NCBI RefSeq assembly: GCF_009192735.1
Contig: NZ_VTFU01000001.1
Location: 186,001-250,000, forward strand
DNA: 64,000 bases
Direction of reading: 5' to 3'
From: Arthrobacter gandavensis
Lineage (GTDB): Bacteria > Actinomycetota > Actinomycetes > Actinomycetales > Micrococcaceae
The notes below the pieces were generated by a model. The model saw only the letters and a list, made by a program, of their open reading frames with translations. It had not been told where the DNA came from and did not search any database. The translations under genes and the position numbers were made by a program. This document shows positions 22,971-32,051 of the stretch, piece after piece; positions within the stretch are counted from its first letter, which is position 1, and every line of letters starts with the position of its first letter.

Positions 22971-24584
22971 TTGTCCCACAAAGCACTGACGCCGCGCCTT
23001 GCGGCAGCTCCGCCCCGCACCGTGACCGCAGCGCCCAGACACCGCGGGGAAGCCGTCCAGGCCGAGGCGCCAAAACGGAACCTGTCCCTGGTGTTCACCG
23101 GGCTGGTGCTGTCGGTGCTGCTGGCAGCCCTTGACCAAACCATTGTTGCCACCGCCCTGCCCACGATCGTAGGGGACCTCAACGGGCTGGAACACCTGTC
23201 CTGGGTGGTCACCGCCTACATCCTGGCGGCGACCATCGGACTGCCCGTCTACGGGAAGCTTGGTGACCTGTTTGGCCGCAAAAGCATCTTCATCTTTGCG
23301 ATCGTGGTTTTCCTCCTTGGCTCCGTCCTGTCCGGACTCGCGCAGAACATGGGCCAGCTGATCGGGTTCCGGGCCATTCAGGGTGTTGGCGGCGGCGGGC
23401 TGATGATCGGCGCGCAGGCCATTTTGGGAGACCTGGTTTCGCCGCGTGACCGCGGCAAGTACATGGGACTGATCGGTGCGGCCTTTGGGCTTGCCTCAGT
23501 GTGCGGACCGCTGCTGGGCGGCTGGATCACCGACGCCTGGTCCTGGCGGTGGGTGTTCTACATCAACCTGCCCATTGGCGCGGTGGCGCTCACCGTCGTC
23601 GTCACCTCGCTGCACCTGCCCAAGCCGCAGGGCGCCCGCCCCCGGCTGGACTACGCGGGCGCCGCGCTGCTGGCCCTGGCGAGCGCCGCCCTGATCATGC
23701 TGACCACCTGGGCGGGCACCACCTACGGCTGGTCGAGTCCGCAGATCCTGGCCCTGGCCGCCGTGACCCTGGCCGCTGCTGCGGCCTTTGTCCGGGTGGA
23801 GCTGAAGGCCGCCGAGCCGATCATGCCGCCGGGCCTGTTCCGCAACCGAAACTTCCTGCTGCCGGTGCTGGTGGGCATTTCCGTTGGCATCGCCATGTTC
23901 TCCACCATTTCCTACCTGCCCACGTTCCTGCAGATGGTCAACCGGGCCACCGCCACCGAGTCGGGACTGATGATGCTGCCCATGATGGGCGGGCTGCTGC
24001 TGACGTCGATCGGCACCGGGCAACTGATCTCCCGGACGGGAAAGTACAAGATCTATCCGATCCTGGGCTGCGCCGTGATCATTGCCGGGCTGGTGCTGCT
24101 GTCCCGGATTTCGGATACGACGCCGTACGTTTTTACGGCCGCAGGCATGCTGGTGATGGGCCTGGGGATTGGCATGCTGATGCAGAATCTGGTGCTCATC
24201 GTGCAGAACAGCGTGCCGGCCAGGGACATGGGGGCGGCAATTTCGGCGGCGAACTATTTCCGCCAGATCGGTGCGTCGTTCGGCATCGCGCTGTTCGGCT
24301 CGATTTTCATCCACCGGCTGGGCAATGAGATTGCCGCGGCCCCGGCAGGGCCGGGAGGTGCCGGGGCCGCTTTGGGCGGCGACATCAATTCCCTGAGTCC
24401 GGCCATGCTGCGCGGACTGCCCGCTCCGGTGCAGGATTTTGTGGCCGCAGCCTTCGGCCATGCGCTGCCGCCGATTTTCCTGCTGAGCGTGCCGGTGGTG
24501 GCCGCGGCACTGGTGCTGTGCCTGTTTATCAAGGAGACACCGCTGTCCACCTCGGTGCGGACGGCGGCAGGGGAGGAGGCGTGA
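22971..24584 (+). CDS. Multidrug efflux MFS transporter (DHA2, 14 TM), copy 2
   Basis: A 537-residue second drug:proton antiporter of the same type, with LLAALDQTIVATALPTIVGD, GKLGDLFGRKSIFIFAIV, FRAIQGVGGGGLMIGAQA and WRWVFYINLPIGAV. The TTG at 22971 is chosen because GAAGGAAG lies 7-8 nt ahead and it gives the sequence LSHKALTPRL just after the previous gene. The first half is nearly collinear with copy 1, including a 47-bp stretch identical at DNA level (21746-21792 and 23376-23422). This shows a tandem duplication or recent gene conversion. The Ala/Gly linker before the last helix differs most. Confidence 0.9.
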   Translation: MSHKALTPRLAAAPPRTVTAAPRHRGEAVQAEAPKRNLSLVFTGLVLSVLLAALDQTIVATALPTIVGDLNGLEHLSWVVTAYILAATIGLPVYGKLGDLFGRKSIFIFAIVVFLLGSVLSGLAQNMGQLIGFRAIQGVGGGGLMIGAQAILGDLVSPRDRGKYMGLIGAAFGLASVCGPLLGGWITDAWSWRWVFYINLPIGAVALTVVVTSLHLPKPQGARPRLDYAGAALLALASAALIMLTTWAGTTYGWSSPQILALAAVTLAAAAAFVRVELKAAEPIMPPGLFRNRNFLLPVLVGISVGIAMFSTISYLPTFLQMVNRATATESGLMMLPMMGGLLLTSIGTGQLISRTGKYKIYPILGCAVIIAGLVLLSRISDTTPYVFTAAGMLVMGLGIGMLMQNLVLIVQNSVPARDMGAAISAANYFRQIGASFGIALFGSIFIHRLGNEIAAAPAGPGGAGAALGGDINSLSPAMLRGLPAPVQDFVAAAFGHALPPIFLLSVPVVAAALVLCLFIKETPLSTSVRTAAGEEA

Positions 24585-24663
24585 TGGCCGGGAACGCGGC
24601 AGGAAGGGTGGACGGAAGCAGGTGGTGCCGATTGTCAGCGGCTGGCCGTACACTGGTTCCTGT

Positions 24664-24679
24664 TCGAACATACGTTCTA
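24664..24679. promoter_or_regulatory. LexA (SOS) box upstream of DUF6504-dnaE2
   Basis: TCGAACATACGTTCTA matches the actinobacterial consensus TCGAAC-N4-GTTCGA at 11 of 12 fixed positions. It lies 83-98 bp before the DUF6504 start, in the only gap between that gene and the MFS exporter. TCTAAT overlapping its right end could be the -10 element, so LexA binding would block RNA polymerase. This predicts DNA-damage induction of the two downstream genes. Confidence 0.85.
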
Positions 24680-24761
24680 ATGAGTTGCCGTCCGGGCCAT
24701 CAGGTGAAAACAGGGCCGGCGGAAGCGCGGGTGCACGCCTGCCGGTCGGGAGGGAAGCTGA

Positions 24762-25073
24762 ATGGGTGTCTTCAGTGAAGCAATAGAGGTGGTGTGCTCG
24801 CCCGCGGGCCAGCCCCTCCGGATCGTCTGGAGCGGCCATACCTACAAGGTCGCGGCAGACCCGGTGCGCTGGTACGAGCGGCGGAACTGGTGGGACGAAG
24901 AAGCGCGGGCCGAACGCGGACACGGCCCCGGGCTGGTGGACTCGGAAATCTGGCGCGTCCAGGCCCGGCAGGCTCCGCGCTCGCCGCTGCGCACCCTGGA
25001 TATCTCCCACGACATTGGCAGCGGCCGCTGGCGGCTGATCCGTATTCACGATGCCCTGCGGGAAAGCGCCTAG
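24762..25073 (+). CDS. DUF6504 family protein, dnaE2-linked
   Basis: A 103-residue small protein of the type that precedes the error-prone polymerase in many actinobacteria (DUF6504). It starts MGVFSEAIEVVCSPAGQPLR. The core WSGHTYKVAADPVRWYERRN and the acidic/aromatic stretch NWWDEEARAERG are followed by SEIWRVQARQ and RWRLIRIHDAL. The beta-rich pattern suggests a small barrel. No activity is established; context suggests an accessory to translesion synthesis. ATG 24762 has GGAGGGAAG well placed. dnaE2 follows after 12 bp, and a LexA box precedes it, so the pair should form one SOS operon. Confidence 0.85.
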   Translation: MGVFSEAIEVVCSPAGQPLRIVWSGHTYKVAADPVRWYERRNWWDEEARAERGHGPGLVDSEIWRVQARQAPRSPLRTLDISHDIGSGRWRLIRIHDALRESA

Positions 25074-25085
25074 GAACAGCAGCCC

Positions 25086-28000
25086 ATGAGCTTCACCCAT
25101 CTGCACGCAGCAACCGCCTTCAGCGCCCACTATGGGGTGTCCTGGCCGGAGGAACTGGCGCAGGCAGCCGCGGCCGACGGCGCCGATGCACTGGCCTGCA
25201 CGGACCGGGACGGCCTGTACGGAACGGTCAAGCATCTGCGCGCCTGCATGGATGCCGGAATTGATCCCATTGTCGGCGTGGATCTGGCAGTGCTGGGGGA
25301 GGCGGACCCGGACGGGAGCCCGGCCGTGACCGGACGCGTTGTGGTCCTGGCCCGCGGCCACCGCGGCGGGGCCGGGTACCGTGCCCTGTGCCGGCTGATT
25401 TCGGATGCCCATGCCGGCACCTCCGCATCCGCAGCGCGCAAAGGCGGCAAGCCGGTGGGCGTGACCCCGGCGCAATTGGCCTCCCGGGCAGCAGCCGGCG
25501 ACGGCGGCGAACCGGTCCTGACCGTGTTGGTTGGACCCTTCTCCGACGTCGGAATGGCCATGCGCAGCCGAAGCTACGCTGTTGCCCGCACGCTTTTCTC
25601 CCGCTGGCAGGCGGTGCTGCCCCGCGGGGCCGTTGCCGTGGAAGTGGTGACCCACCTCAGTGCCCCCGGGGCCAACCTCAGCCTGGCCCATGCCGTGCGC
25701 ATGTTCCGGCTGGCCGATGAAATGCGGCTTCCCGCGATCCTCACCAATGCCGTGCGCTATGTGGACGCCGACGGCGCAGCCACCGCCGACGTCCTGGACG
25801 CCGCCCGCGCGCTGACATCCATGGCCCGGCTTCCGGACCTCCAGCCCAACGGACAGGGCTGGCTCAAAACCGCGGACCAGATGAAGGCGCTGGCCCGGGA
25901 AATCAGTGCCGGGGCAGGTTACGGCGGATCGGAAGCGGTCCGGATGCTCCGCGACACCGAGGCGCTCGCCGATGCATGCCGGATGGATCCACAGACCGAC
26001 ATGGGCTGGAAGCAGCCGGTGGTCCCGGAAGCATCGGTCATCGGCATCACCTCCGAACCCATGGCCGAACTGGTGCGCCGCTGCGAGGCGGGCATTGAAC
26101 GACGGTTCCCGTCCCGGGAAGGCGGCAGTCCCGCCGAACAGGCGCGCCTGCGCAACCGGCTTGCCCACGAGCTGGGCATCATCGAACGCCTGGGGTTTGC
26201 CTCCTACTTCCTCACCGTCGCAGAGGTCTCCTCAATGATCACCGGCATGGGCGTGCGGGCCGCCGCGCGGGGATCGGGCGCATCTTCCCTGGTGAATTAC
26301 CTGCTGGGAGTAAGCCATGTGAATCCCCTGGCACACGACCTGATCTTTGAGCGGTTCCTTTCACAGGACCGCTCCACGCTGCCGGACATCGACATCGACG
26401 TCGAAAGTGCCCAGCGGCACAACGTCTATCACCGCATCTTTGAACGCTTCGGCGCCGAACGCGTCACCCTGATGAGCATGCAGAACGGCTACCGGGCCCG
26501 CGGCGCGGTGCGTGACGCCGGCATGGCCCTGGGCCTGGCGGAGGAGGACATCGGAGCGGTGGCGAAACAGCTGTGGCGTTTTTCGGCCCGGAATTTCCGT
26601 GAGGCGCTCGCTGAAAAACCCGAACTGCGCGAGGTCTCCGAACGGGTCGAGGGCAACCGGCAGCTGGACCTCCTGGTGGACCTGACCGAACGGCTGGATC
26701 GCCTGCCCCGGCACATTTCCATGCACCCGTGCGGAGTGATCCTGGGCGACGCATCCCTGCTGGACCGCACACCGGTGCAGCCCTCCGGCCTGGGCCTGCC
26801 CATGTCCCAGTTCGACAAACATGACATGGACCCGATGGGGATGCTCAAGCTCGATGTGCTGGGCGTGCGGATGCAAAGCGCCATGGCCTACGCCCTCCAG
26901 GAGATCCGGCGGCTGCATCCGGACAAGGCCGAGACCGTGGCCGCCGGTGCGCATCCGGCCGGGCCGGACGGGAACGGTCCGGACTATGTGCGCGAGGACG
27001 GTTCCATAGACCTCGACGCCGTGCCGCTGGATGACAAACCAACCTATGACCTGATCTGCAGCACCTACACGCTGGGCTGTTTCCAGATCGAGTCGCCCGG
27101 CCAGCGCGAACTGATCGGCAAACTCGTTCCGCGTGAGTTTAATGACCTGATCATCGATATCTCGCTGTTCCGTCCCGGACCGATGAAGTCGGACATGGTC
27201 CGCCCGTTCCTGGAGCACCGGCACGGCTTCTCGCCGGAGGTGTATCCGCACGAGGCACTGCGCCCGGTCCTGGCTGAAACGCACGGGGTGACGGTGTTCC
27301 ACGAACAGGTGCTGCGCACCTTTGACGTGTTCACCGGCTGCGGCCTGGCCAAGGCCGATGAACTGCGCCGGCTGCTGGGCAACGAGGACGCCGAAGGCTC
27401 GGTGGAGGAGTACTTCCGGACCGAAGCGGGGAAGCGCGGATATTCGGCGGAGGTCATCGGGAAGGTGTGGGGCACGCTGAAGGCCTTCGGCAGCTTTGGG
27501 TTCTGCAAGGCCCACGGCGCGGCTTTTGCCGTTCCCACCTACCAGTCCGCCTGGCTGAAGGCGCACCACCCCGAGGCGTTCCTGGCCGGCATCTTCGAAC
27601 ACGATCCGGGAATGTATCCGCGCCGCCTGCTGGTGGCCGAGGCGCGGCGGATGGGCATCCCCATCCTTCCGCTGGACATCAACCGCAGCGGTGAGCAGTA
27701 CCGGGTGGAACGGGTGCCGGCGGTCCCGGTGTCGCCCGGGCATCCGGCACGCCCCGAAAAGCTGGGCATCCGGCTAAGCCTGGCCGGGATCTTCGGGCTG
27801 TCGGCGACGGAGCTGAAGCGCATCGCCGCCGGCCAGCCCTACGATTCGCTGGCTGACCTGCGGGCCCGGGCACGGGTGGGCCGGAGAACCCTGATGCGTC
27901 TGGCACAGCTGGGAGCTTTTGACTCCTTGGCTAAGAACACCGGCACGGGGGCATCCCGCGCGGATCTGCTGCACCATCTGGATACGGCGCCGTCCCGGCC

Positions 28001-28541
28001 GGCCGGACGGAAGTACGATCCCATTCCAGGCCAGCTGGCGCTGCCGCTGGGGGACACGGAGCTGGAGAACCTGCACGCGGACCTGCCCGAACCCACACTG
28101 CGCGAGAAGGTGCGCACCGAACTGGACCTTTTGTCAGTGGACGTCAGCGCCCATCTGATCGACAGCTACGGTCCGCTGCTTGCGGAGCTGGGGGTGACCA
28201 AGGCACGGGACCTGATGGAGCTGCGGAACGGATCCGAGGTGCTGGTGGCGGGCATCCGTGTTGCCACCCAGACACCGCCCATGCGCGGGGGCCGGCGTGT
28301 GGTGTTCATCAGCCTCGACGACGGCACCGGCTGCGTGGACTGCACCTTCTTCACCGAGGCCCAGGAAAAGACCGGCCCGCTGCTCTTCGGCACCCAGCTG
28401 ATGCTCATCCGCGGCCTGACCCGGCGCACCGGACAGCGCGGCATCAGCATGCAGGCACTGGAGGCATGGGACCTGAATGACACGGCCTCCCTGCCCCGTC
28501 CCCAGCGCGGCAGGTTGGTGGGGCCCAACTCCAGCGGATAA
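25086..28541 (+). CDS. dnaE2: Error-prone DNA polymerase III alpha subunit DnaE2 (ImuC)
   Basis: A 1151-residue C-family polymerase for translesion synthesis. It has an N-terminal PHP domain (MSFTHLHAATAFSAHYG, residues 1-220), then the palm with the catalytic triad region LPDIDIDVES (about 432-441), fingers with GSFGFCKAHGAAFAVPTYQSA, an HhH region near 890-930 (GLSATELKRIAAGQPYDSL) and an OB fold (VLVAGIRVATQTPPMRGGRR, about 1045-1064). It is shorter than DnaE1 and ends shortly after the OB fold, as DnaE2 does. ATG 25086 with AGGAACAG upstream. In the mycobacterial mutasome it works with ImuA' and ImuB, neither of which is in this window. Confidence 0.93.
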   Translation: MSFTHLHAATAFSAHYGVSWPEELAQAAAADGADALACTDRDGLYGTVKHLRACMDAGIDPIVGVDLAVLGEADPDGSPAVTGRVVVLARGHRGGAGYRALCRLISDAHAGTSASAARKGGKPVGVTPAQLASRAAAGDGGEPVLTVLVGPFSDVGMAMRSRSYAVARTLFSRWQAVLPRGAVAVEVVTHLSAPGANLSLAHAVRMFRLADEMRLPAILTNAVRYVDADGAATADVLDAARALTSMARLPDLQPNGQGWLKTADQMKALAREISAGAGYGGSEAVRMLRDTEALADACRMDPQTDMGWKQPVVPEASVIGITSEPMAELVRRCEAGIERRFPSREGGSPAEQARLRNRLAHELGIIERLGFASYFLTVAEVSSMITGMGVRAAARGSGASSLVNYLLGVSHVNPLAHDLIFERFLSQDRSTLPDIDIDVESAQRHNVYHRIFERFGAERVTLMSMQNGYRARGAVRDAGMALGLAEEDIGAVAKQLWRFSARNFREALAEKPELREVSERVEGNRQLDLLVDLTERLDRLPRHISMHPCGVILGDASLLDRTPVQPSGLGLPMSQFDKHDMDPMGMLKLDVLGVRMQSAMAYALQEIRRLHPDKAETVAAGAHPAGPDGNGPDYVREDGSIDLDAVPLDDKPTYDLICSTYTLGCFQIESPGQRELIGKLVPREFNDLIIDISLFRPGPMKSDMVRPFLEHRHGFSPEVYPHEALRPVLAETHGVTVFHEQVLRTFDVFTGCGLAKADELRRLLGNEDAEGSVEEYFRTEAGKRGYSAEVIGKVWGTLKAFGSFGFCKAHGAAFAVPTYQSAWLKAHHPEAFLAGIFEHDPGMYPRRLLVAEARRMGIPILPLDINRSGEQYRVERVPAVPVSPGHPARPEKLGIRLSLAGIFGLSATELKRIAAGQPYDSLADLRARARVGRRTLMRLAQLGAFDSLAKNTGTGASRADLLHHLDTAPSRPAGRKYDPIPGQLALPLGDTELENLHADLPEPTLREKVRTELDLLSVDVSAHLIDSYGPLLAELGVTKARDLMELRNGSEVLVAGIRVATQTPPMRGGRRVVFISLDDGTGCVDCTFFTEAQEKTGPLLFGTQLMLIRGLTRRTGQRGISMQALEAWDLNDTASLPRPQRGRLVGPNSSG

Positions 28542-28562
28542 CATCGAAGGGGCGCAGAAGGA

Positions 28563-28583
28563 GCCGGTCACGTCCTGACCGGC
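28563..28583. terminator. 8-bp hairpin between dnaE2 and thrS
   Basis: GCCGGTCA and TGACCGGC pair perfectly around CGTCC. It lies 22 bp after the dnaE2 stop and 37 bp before the thrS start. A terminator for dnaE2 is the simplest reading. No T-box-like leader was seen, and the gap is too short for one. Confidence 0.5.
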
Positions 28584-28619
28584 CCAAGGACGCCGTACAA
28601 CGAAATCTAGGAGACAACC

Positions 28620-30632
28620 GTGTCAGTGCCAGAGAAGTTCACCCTCATCGTCGACGGCGAAGAGACCACGGTGGATACTGGCACCACAGGTGCTCAGCTG
28701 TTCTTCGACCGCCGCGACGTCGTTGTGATGCGCGTGGACGGGGTTTTGAAGGACCTCGACGCCGAACTGTCCGAAGGTATGTCCGTGGAGTCCGTCACCA
28801 TCGGCTCCGAGGACGGGCTCAACGTCCTGCGCCACTCCACCGCGCACGTCATGGCCCAGGCCGTGCAGCAGCTGCGCCCGGATGCCAAGCTGGGCATCGG
28901 TCCGTACATCAAGGACGGCTTCTACTTCGACTTCGACGTCGCCGAGCCGTTCACCCCTGAGGACCTGAAGACCCTCGAGAAGATGATGCAGAAGATCGTC
29001 AACTCGAACCAGAAGTTTGCCCGCCGCGTGGTCAGCGAAGAAGAAGCCCGCGAAGCGATGGCCAACGAGCCGTACAAGCTGGAGCTGCTGGGCAAGAAGG
29101 ACGGCGCCGATGAGGCCGGCGAGGGCGCGAACATCGAGGTCGGCGCCGGCGAGATCACCATCTACGACAACGTGGACCGCAAATCCGGCGACGTCGTGTG
29201 GTGCGACCTGTGCCGCGGCCCGCACCTGCCCAACACCAAACTGATTTCCAACGCCTTTGCGCTGACCCGCTCGGCCGCCGCCTACTGGCTGGGCGACCAG
29301 AAGAACCAGCAGCTGCAGCGCATCTACGGCACCGCCTGGCCCACCAAGGATGCCCTGAAGGCCTACCAGGAGCGCCTGGCCGAGGCCGAGCGCCGCGACC
29401 ACCGCAAGCTGGGCACCGAACTGGACCTGTTCTCCTTCCCGGATGAACTGGGCTCCGGCCTGCCGGTGTTCCACCCCAAGGGGGGGATCATCCGCAAGGC
29501 CATGGAGGACTACTCCCGCCAGCGCCACACCGAGGCCGGCTACGAGTTCGTGTACACCCCGCACATCACCAAGGGCCACCTGTACGAGGTTTCCGGCCAC
29601 CTGGACTGGTACCGCGACGGCATGTTCCCCCCGATGCACGTTGACGAGGTCGTGGACCCGGAAACCGGCGCCGTCATCAAGCCCGGCCAGGACTACTACC
29701 TGAAGCCGATGAACTGCCCGATGCACAACCTGATCTTCCGCTCCCGCGGCCGGTCCTACCGCGAACTGCCGCTGCGCCTGTTCGAATTCGGTTCCGTGTA
29801 CCGCTACGAGAAGTCCGGCGTGATCCACGGACTGACGCGCGTGCGCGGCATGACCCAGGACGACGCCCACATCTACTGCACCCGCGACCAGATGAAGGAC
29901 GAGCTCACCAGCACGCTGAACTTTGTCCTTGACCTGCTCAAGGACTACGGCCTGGACGACTTCTACCTGGAGCTCTCCACCAAGGACCCGGAAAAGTACG
30001 TCGGCTCCGACGAGGTCTGGGACGAAGCCACCCGCACCCTGGCCGAGGTTGCCGAAGCCTCCGGACTGGACCTGGTGCCGGATCCGGGCGGAGCCGCGTT
30101 CTACGGCCCGAAGATCTCCGTCCAGGCCCGCGACGCCATTGGCCGCACCTGGCAGATGTCCACCATCCAGCTGGACTTCAACCTGCCCGAGCGGTTTGAG
30201 CTGGAGTACCAGGCCGCCGACGGCACCCGCCAGCGTCCGGTCATGATCCACCGCGCCCTGTTCGGTTCCGTGGAACGCTTCATGGCAGTGCTCACCGAGC
30301 ACTACGCCGGCGCGTTCCCGGCCTGGCTGGCACCGGTCCAGGTGGTCGGCATCCCCGTGGCCGAGGCCTTCAATGACTACATGTTCGACGTCGTCGACAA
30401 GCTCAAGGCCGAAGGCATCCGCGCCCAGGTGGACACCGGCACCGACCGCTTCCCGAAGAAGATCCGCACCGCGTCCAAGGACAAGATCCCGTTTGTCCTG
30501 ATTGCCGGCGGTGACGACGCCGAGGCCGGCGCCGTGTCCTTCCGGTTCCGCGACGGCAGCCAGGACAACGGCGTGCCTGTCGAGGAAGCCGTGAAGCGGA
30601 TTGTCGAAGCCGTTCGGAACCGGGACAAGTAA
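28620..30632 (+). CDS. thrS: Threonyl-tRNA synthetase
   Basis: A 670-residue class II aminoacyl-tRNA synthetase charging tRNA-Thr. N-terminal TGS domain (residues 1-65), then the editing domain with [13 protein letters not shown] (HxxxH, about 70). Catalytic core: [12 protein letters not shown] (Zn-binding Cys), motif 2 [18 protein letters not shown], motif 3 [17 protein letters not shown] (about 540-556). The last 100 residues form the anticodon-binding domain ([18 protein letters not shown]). GTG 28620 has AGGAG 6 nt ahead. It opens the classic actinobacterial cluster with the HIT and pgsA genes directly downstream. High-expression codon bias is evident. Confidence 0.97.
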   Translation: MSVPEKFTLIVDGEETTVDTGTTGAQLFFDRRDVVVMRVDGVLKDLDAELSEGMSVESVTIGSEDGLNVLRHSTAHVMAQAVQQLRPDAKLGIGPYIKDGFYFDFDVAEPFTPEDLKTLEKMMQKIVNSNQKFARRVVSEEEAREAMANEPYKLELLGKKDGADEAGEGANIEVGAGEITIYDNVDRKSGDVVWCDLCRGPHLPNTKLISNAFALTRSAAAYWLGDQKNQQLQRIYGTAWPTKDALKAYQERLAEAERRDHRKLGTELDLFSFPDELGSGLPVFHPKGGIIRKAMEDYSRQRHTEAGYEFVYTPHITKGHLYEVSGHLDWYRDGMFPPMHVDEVVDPETGAVIKPGQDYYLKPMNCPMHNLIFRSRGRSYRELPLRLFEFGSVYRYEKSGVIHGLTRVRGMTQDDAHIYCTRDQMKDELTSTLNFVLDLLKDYGLDDFYLELSTKDPEKYVGSDEVWDEATRTLAEVAEASGLDLVPDPGGAAFYGPKISVQARDAIGRTWQMSTIQLDFNLPERFELEYQAADGTRQRPVMIHRALFGSVERFMAVLTEHYAGAFPAWLAPVQVVGIPVAEAFNDYMFDVVDKLKAEGIRAQVDTGTDRFPKKIRTASKDKIPFVLIAGGDDAEAGAVSFRFRDGSQDNGVPVEEAVKRIVEAVRNRDK

Positions 30633-30671
30633 ACGGAACTGAACGGATCGGCCGGGAGCGCAGGAGTGCAG

Positions 30672-31283
30672 ATGGAAAACAACAGCCAGGACGACGGCGG
30701 CAGTCCCTATCCGGGAGACGCTTCAGTCACGGATTCATTCGAGCTTCCCGGGGTGCCGGATTCCTTTGCACGCCTGTGGACCCCGCACCGGCTCGCCTAC
30801 ATCAAGGGCGGGCAGGAGCAGGTCTCCTCGGAGCACAACTGCCCGTTCTGCGCGGCGCCGTCGCGCAGCGACGAAGAGTCCCTGATTGTGCACCGCGGGA
30901 AGTACGCCTTTGTCATCCTCAACCTGTTTCCGTACAACGCCGGGCACCTGCTCGTTTGCCCGTACCGGCACGTCCCGGACTACACGGACATTGACGAGCA
31001 GGAAACCGCCGAAATTGCAGCCCTCACGCAAACGGCCATGCGGGTGCTGCGGAAGGTGTCCAACCCCAGCGGTTTCAACCTGGGGATGAACCAGGGCGTC
31101 ACCGGGGGAGCGGGGATCGCCGCCCACCTGCACCAGCACATTGTTCCGCGCTGGGGCGGGGACGGGAACTTCCTGCCGATCATTGCCCAGACCAAGGCGA
31201 TCACCCAGACGCTGGGCGACGTCCGACGGCAGGTGGCCGACGCCTGGCCGCAGGCCGCCGGTTCCACGGCAAGCGAGGACTGA
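30672..31283 (+). CDS. HIT-domain protein (Ap4A phosphorylase/hydrolase type)
   Basis: 203 residues. An N-terminal extension and LWTPHRLAYIKGG lead to a zinc-type CPFC pair (about 57-60). The HIT core follows: VILNLFPYNAGHLLVCPYRH and the signature HLHQHIVPRW (about 155-164), whose His residues form the nucleotidyl-transfer site. Homologue Rv2613c, in the same thrS-pgsA context, is a diadenosine tetraphosphate phosphorylase. ATG 30672 is preferred over GTG 30666 because AGGAG ends 5 nt before it. pgsA begins 3 bp after the stop, indicating an operon. Confidence 0.9.
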   Translation: MENNSQDDGGSPYPGDASVTDSFELPGVPDSFARLWTPHRLAYIKGGQEQVSSEHNCPFCAAPSRSDEESLIVHRGKYAFVILNLFPYNAGHLLVCPYRHVPDYTDIDEQETAEIAALTQTAMRVLRKVSNPSGFNLGMNQGVTGGAGIAAHLHQHIVPRWGGDGNFLPIIAQTKAITQTLGDVRRQVADAWPQAAGSTASED

Positions 31284-31286
31284 GCC

Positions 31287-31889
31287 GTGCTGAACAAATA
31301 CGCGAGGGGCTTCTTTACGGGCCTGTTTACGCCGCTTGCCGCATGGCTGCTGAAACGGGGCGTCAGCCCCGATGCCGTGACCATCCTGGGCACCCTGGGC
31401 GTGATGGTTGGCGGGCTGGTGTTCTACCCGCTGGGCCAGCTGTTCTGGGGGACCCTGTTCATCACGGCGTTCATCTTTTCCGACGTCATTGACGGCATCA
31501 TGGCGCGCCAGCAGGAACGCACCGGAAAATGGGGCGGTTTCCTGGACTCGACCCTGGACCGGTTTGCCGACGGCGCCCTGTTTGCCGGCGTCAGCATCTG
31601 GTTCTTCACCGGCGGTGAGAACGATGCCATCGGCATTGCCGCCATCATCTGCCTGGTCCTGGGCATGCTGGTCTCCTACATCCGCGCCAAGGCGGAGTCA
31701 CTGGGGTTCACCGCAAACGTTGGCATTGCCGAACGCGCTGAACGGCTGGTTTCCCTGCTGGTTGCCACGGGCCTGGTGGGGCTCGGTGTTCCCGAGATCC
31801 TGCTGCTCGTGGTGCTGGTGGCGCTGTGTGCGGCAAGCTGCGTGACCATCCTGCAGCGGATGCGTGCCGTGCACCGGCAGGCCACCTGA
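31287..31889 (+). CDS. pgsA: CDP-alcohol phosphatidyltransferase, phosphatidylinositol-phosphate synthase type
   Basis: A 200-residue inner-membrane enzyme with about six helices. The CDP-alcohol signature D-G-x2-A-R-x8-G-x3-D-x3-D is complete in DVIDGIMARQQERTGKWGGF followed by LDSTLDRFADG (residues about 65-97). In mycobacteria the gene in this position makes phosphatidylinositol phosphate from CDP-diacylglycerol and inositol phosphate. The patA and pimA genes that usually follow are absent here; a terminator and pdxS follow instead. GTG 31287 with GAGGA upstream, coupled to the HIT gene. Confidence 0.88.
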   Translation: MLNKYARGFFTGLFTPLAAWLLKRGVSPDAVTILGTLGVMVGGLVFYPLGQLFWGTLFITAFIFSDVIDGIMARQQERTGKWGGFLDSTLDRFADGALFAGVSIWFFTGGENDAIGIAAIICLVLGMLVSYIRAKAESLGFTANVGIAERAERLVSLLVATGLVGLGVPEILLLVVLVALCAASCVTILQRMRAVHRQAT

Positions 31890-31940
31890 GCACACGCAAG
31901 CCACCTGGCGGCGGCTCCGCCGTCAAGTCCAGGACCGAAG

Positions 31941-31983
31941 GCCCGACACCGGAAGTAAACCGGTGCCGGGCTCTTCTGTTTTC
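31941..31983 (+). terminator. Rho-independent terminator after pgsA
   Basis: A 12-nt stem (GCCCGACACCGG / CCGGTGCCGGGC, one A-C mismatch) with a 7-nt loop AAGTAAA is followed by the T-rich TCTTCTGTTTT. It ends the thrS-HIT-pgsA transcript 50 bp after the pgsA stop and about 70 bp before pdxS. Confidence 0.85.
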
Positions 31984-32051
31984 GGGGGAAAGGCCATCTA
32001 CGCTGGGACGGTACACCGTTTTCCTGTTCCCGCGACGATGAGAGCTCTTTG

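Noticed and set aside
28541-28620. T-box riboswitch upstream of thrS
   Set aside because: The gap is only 79 bp, with a simple 8-bp hairpin and no specifier or antiterminator elements.
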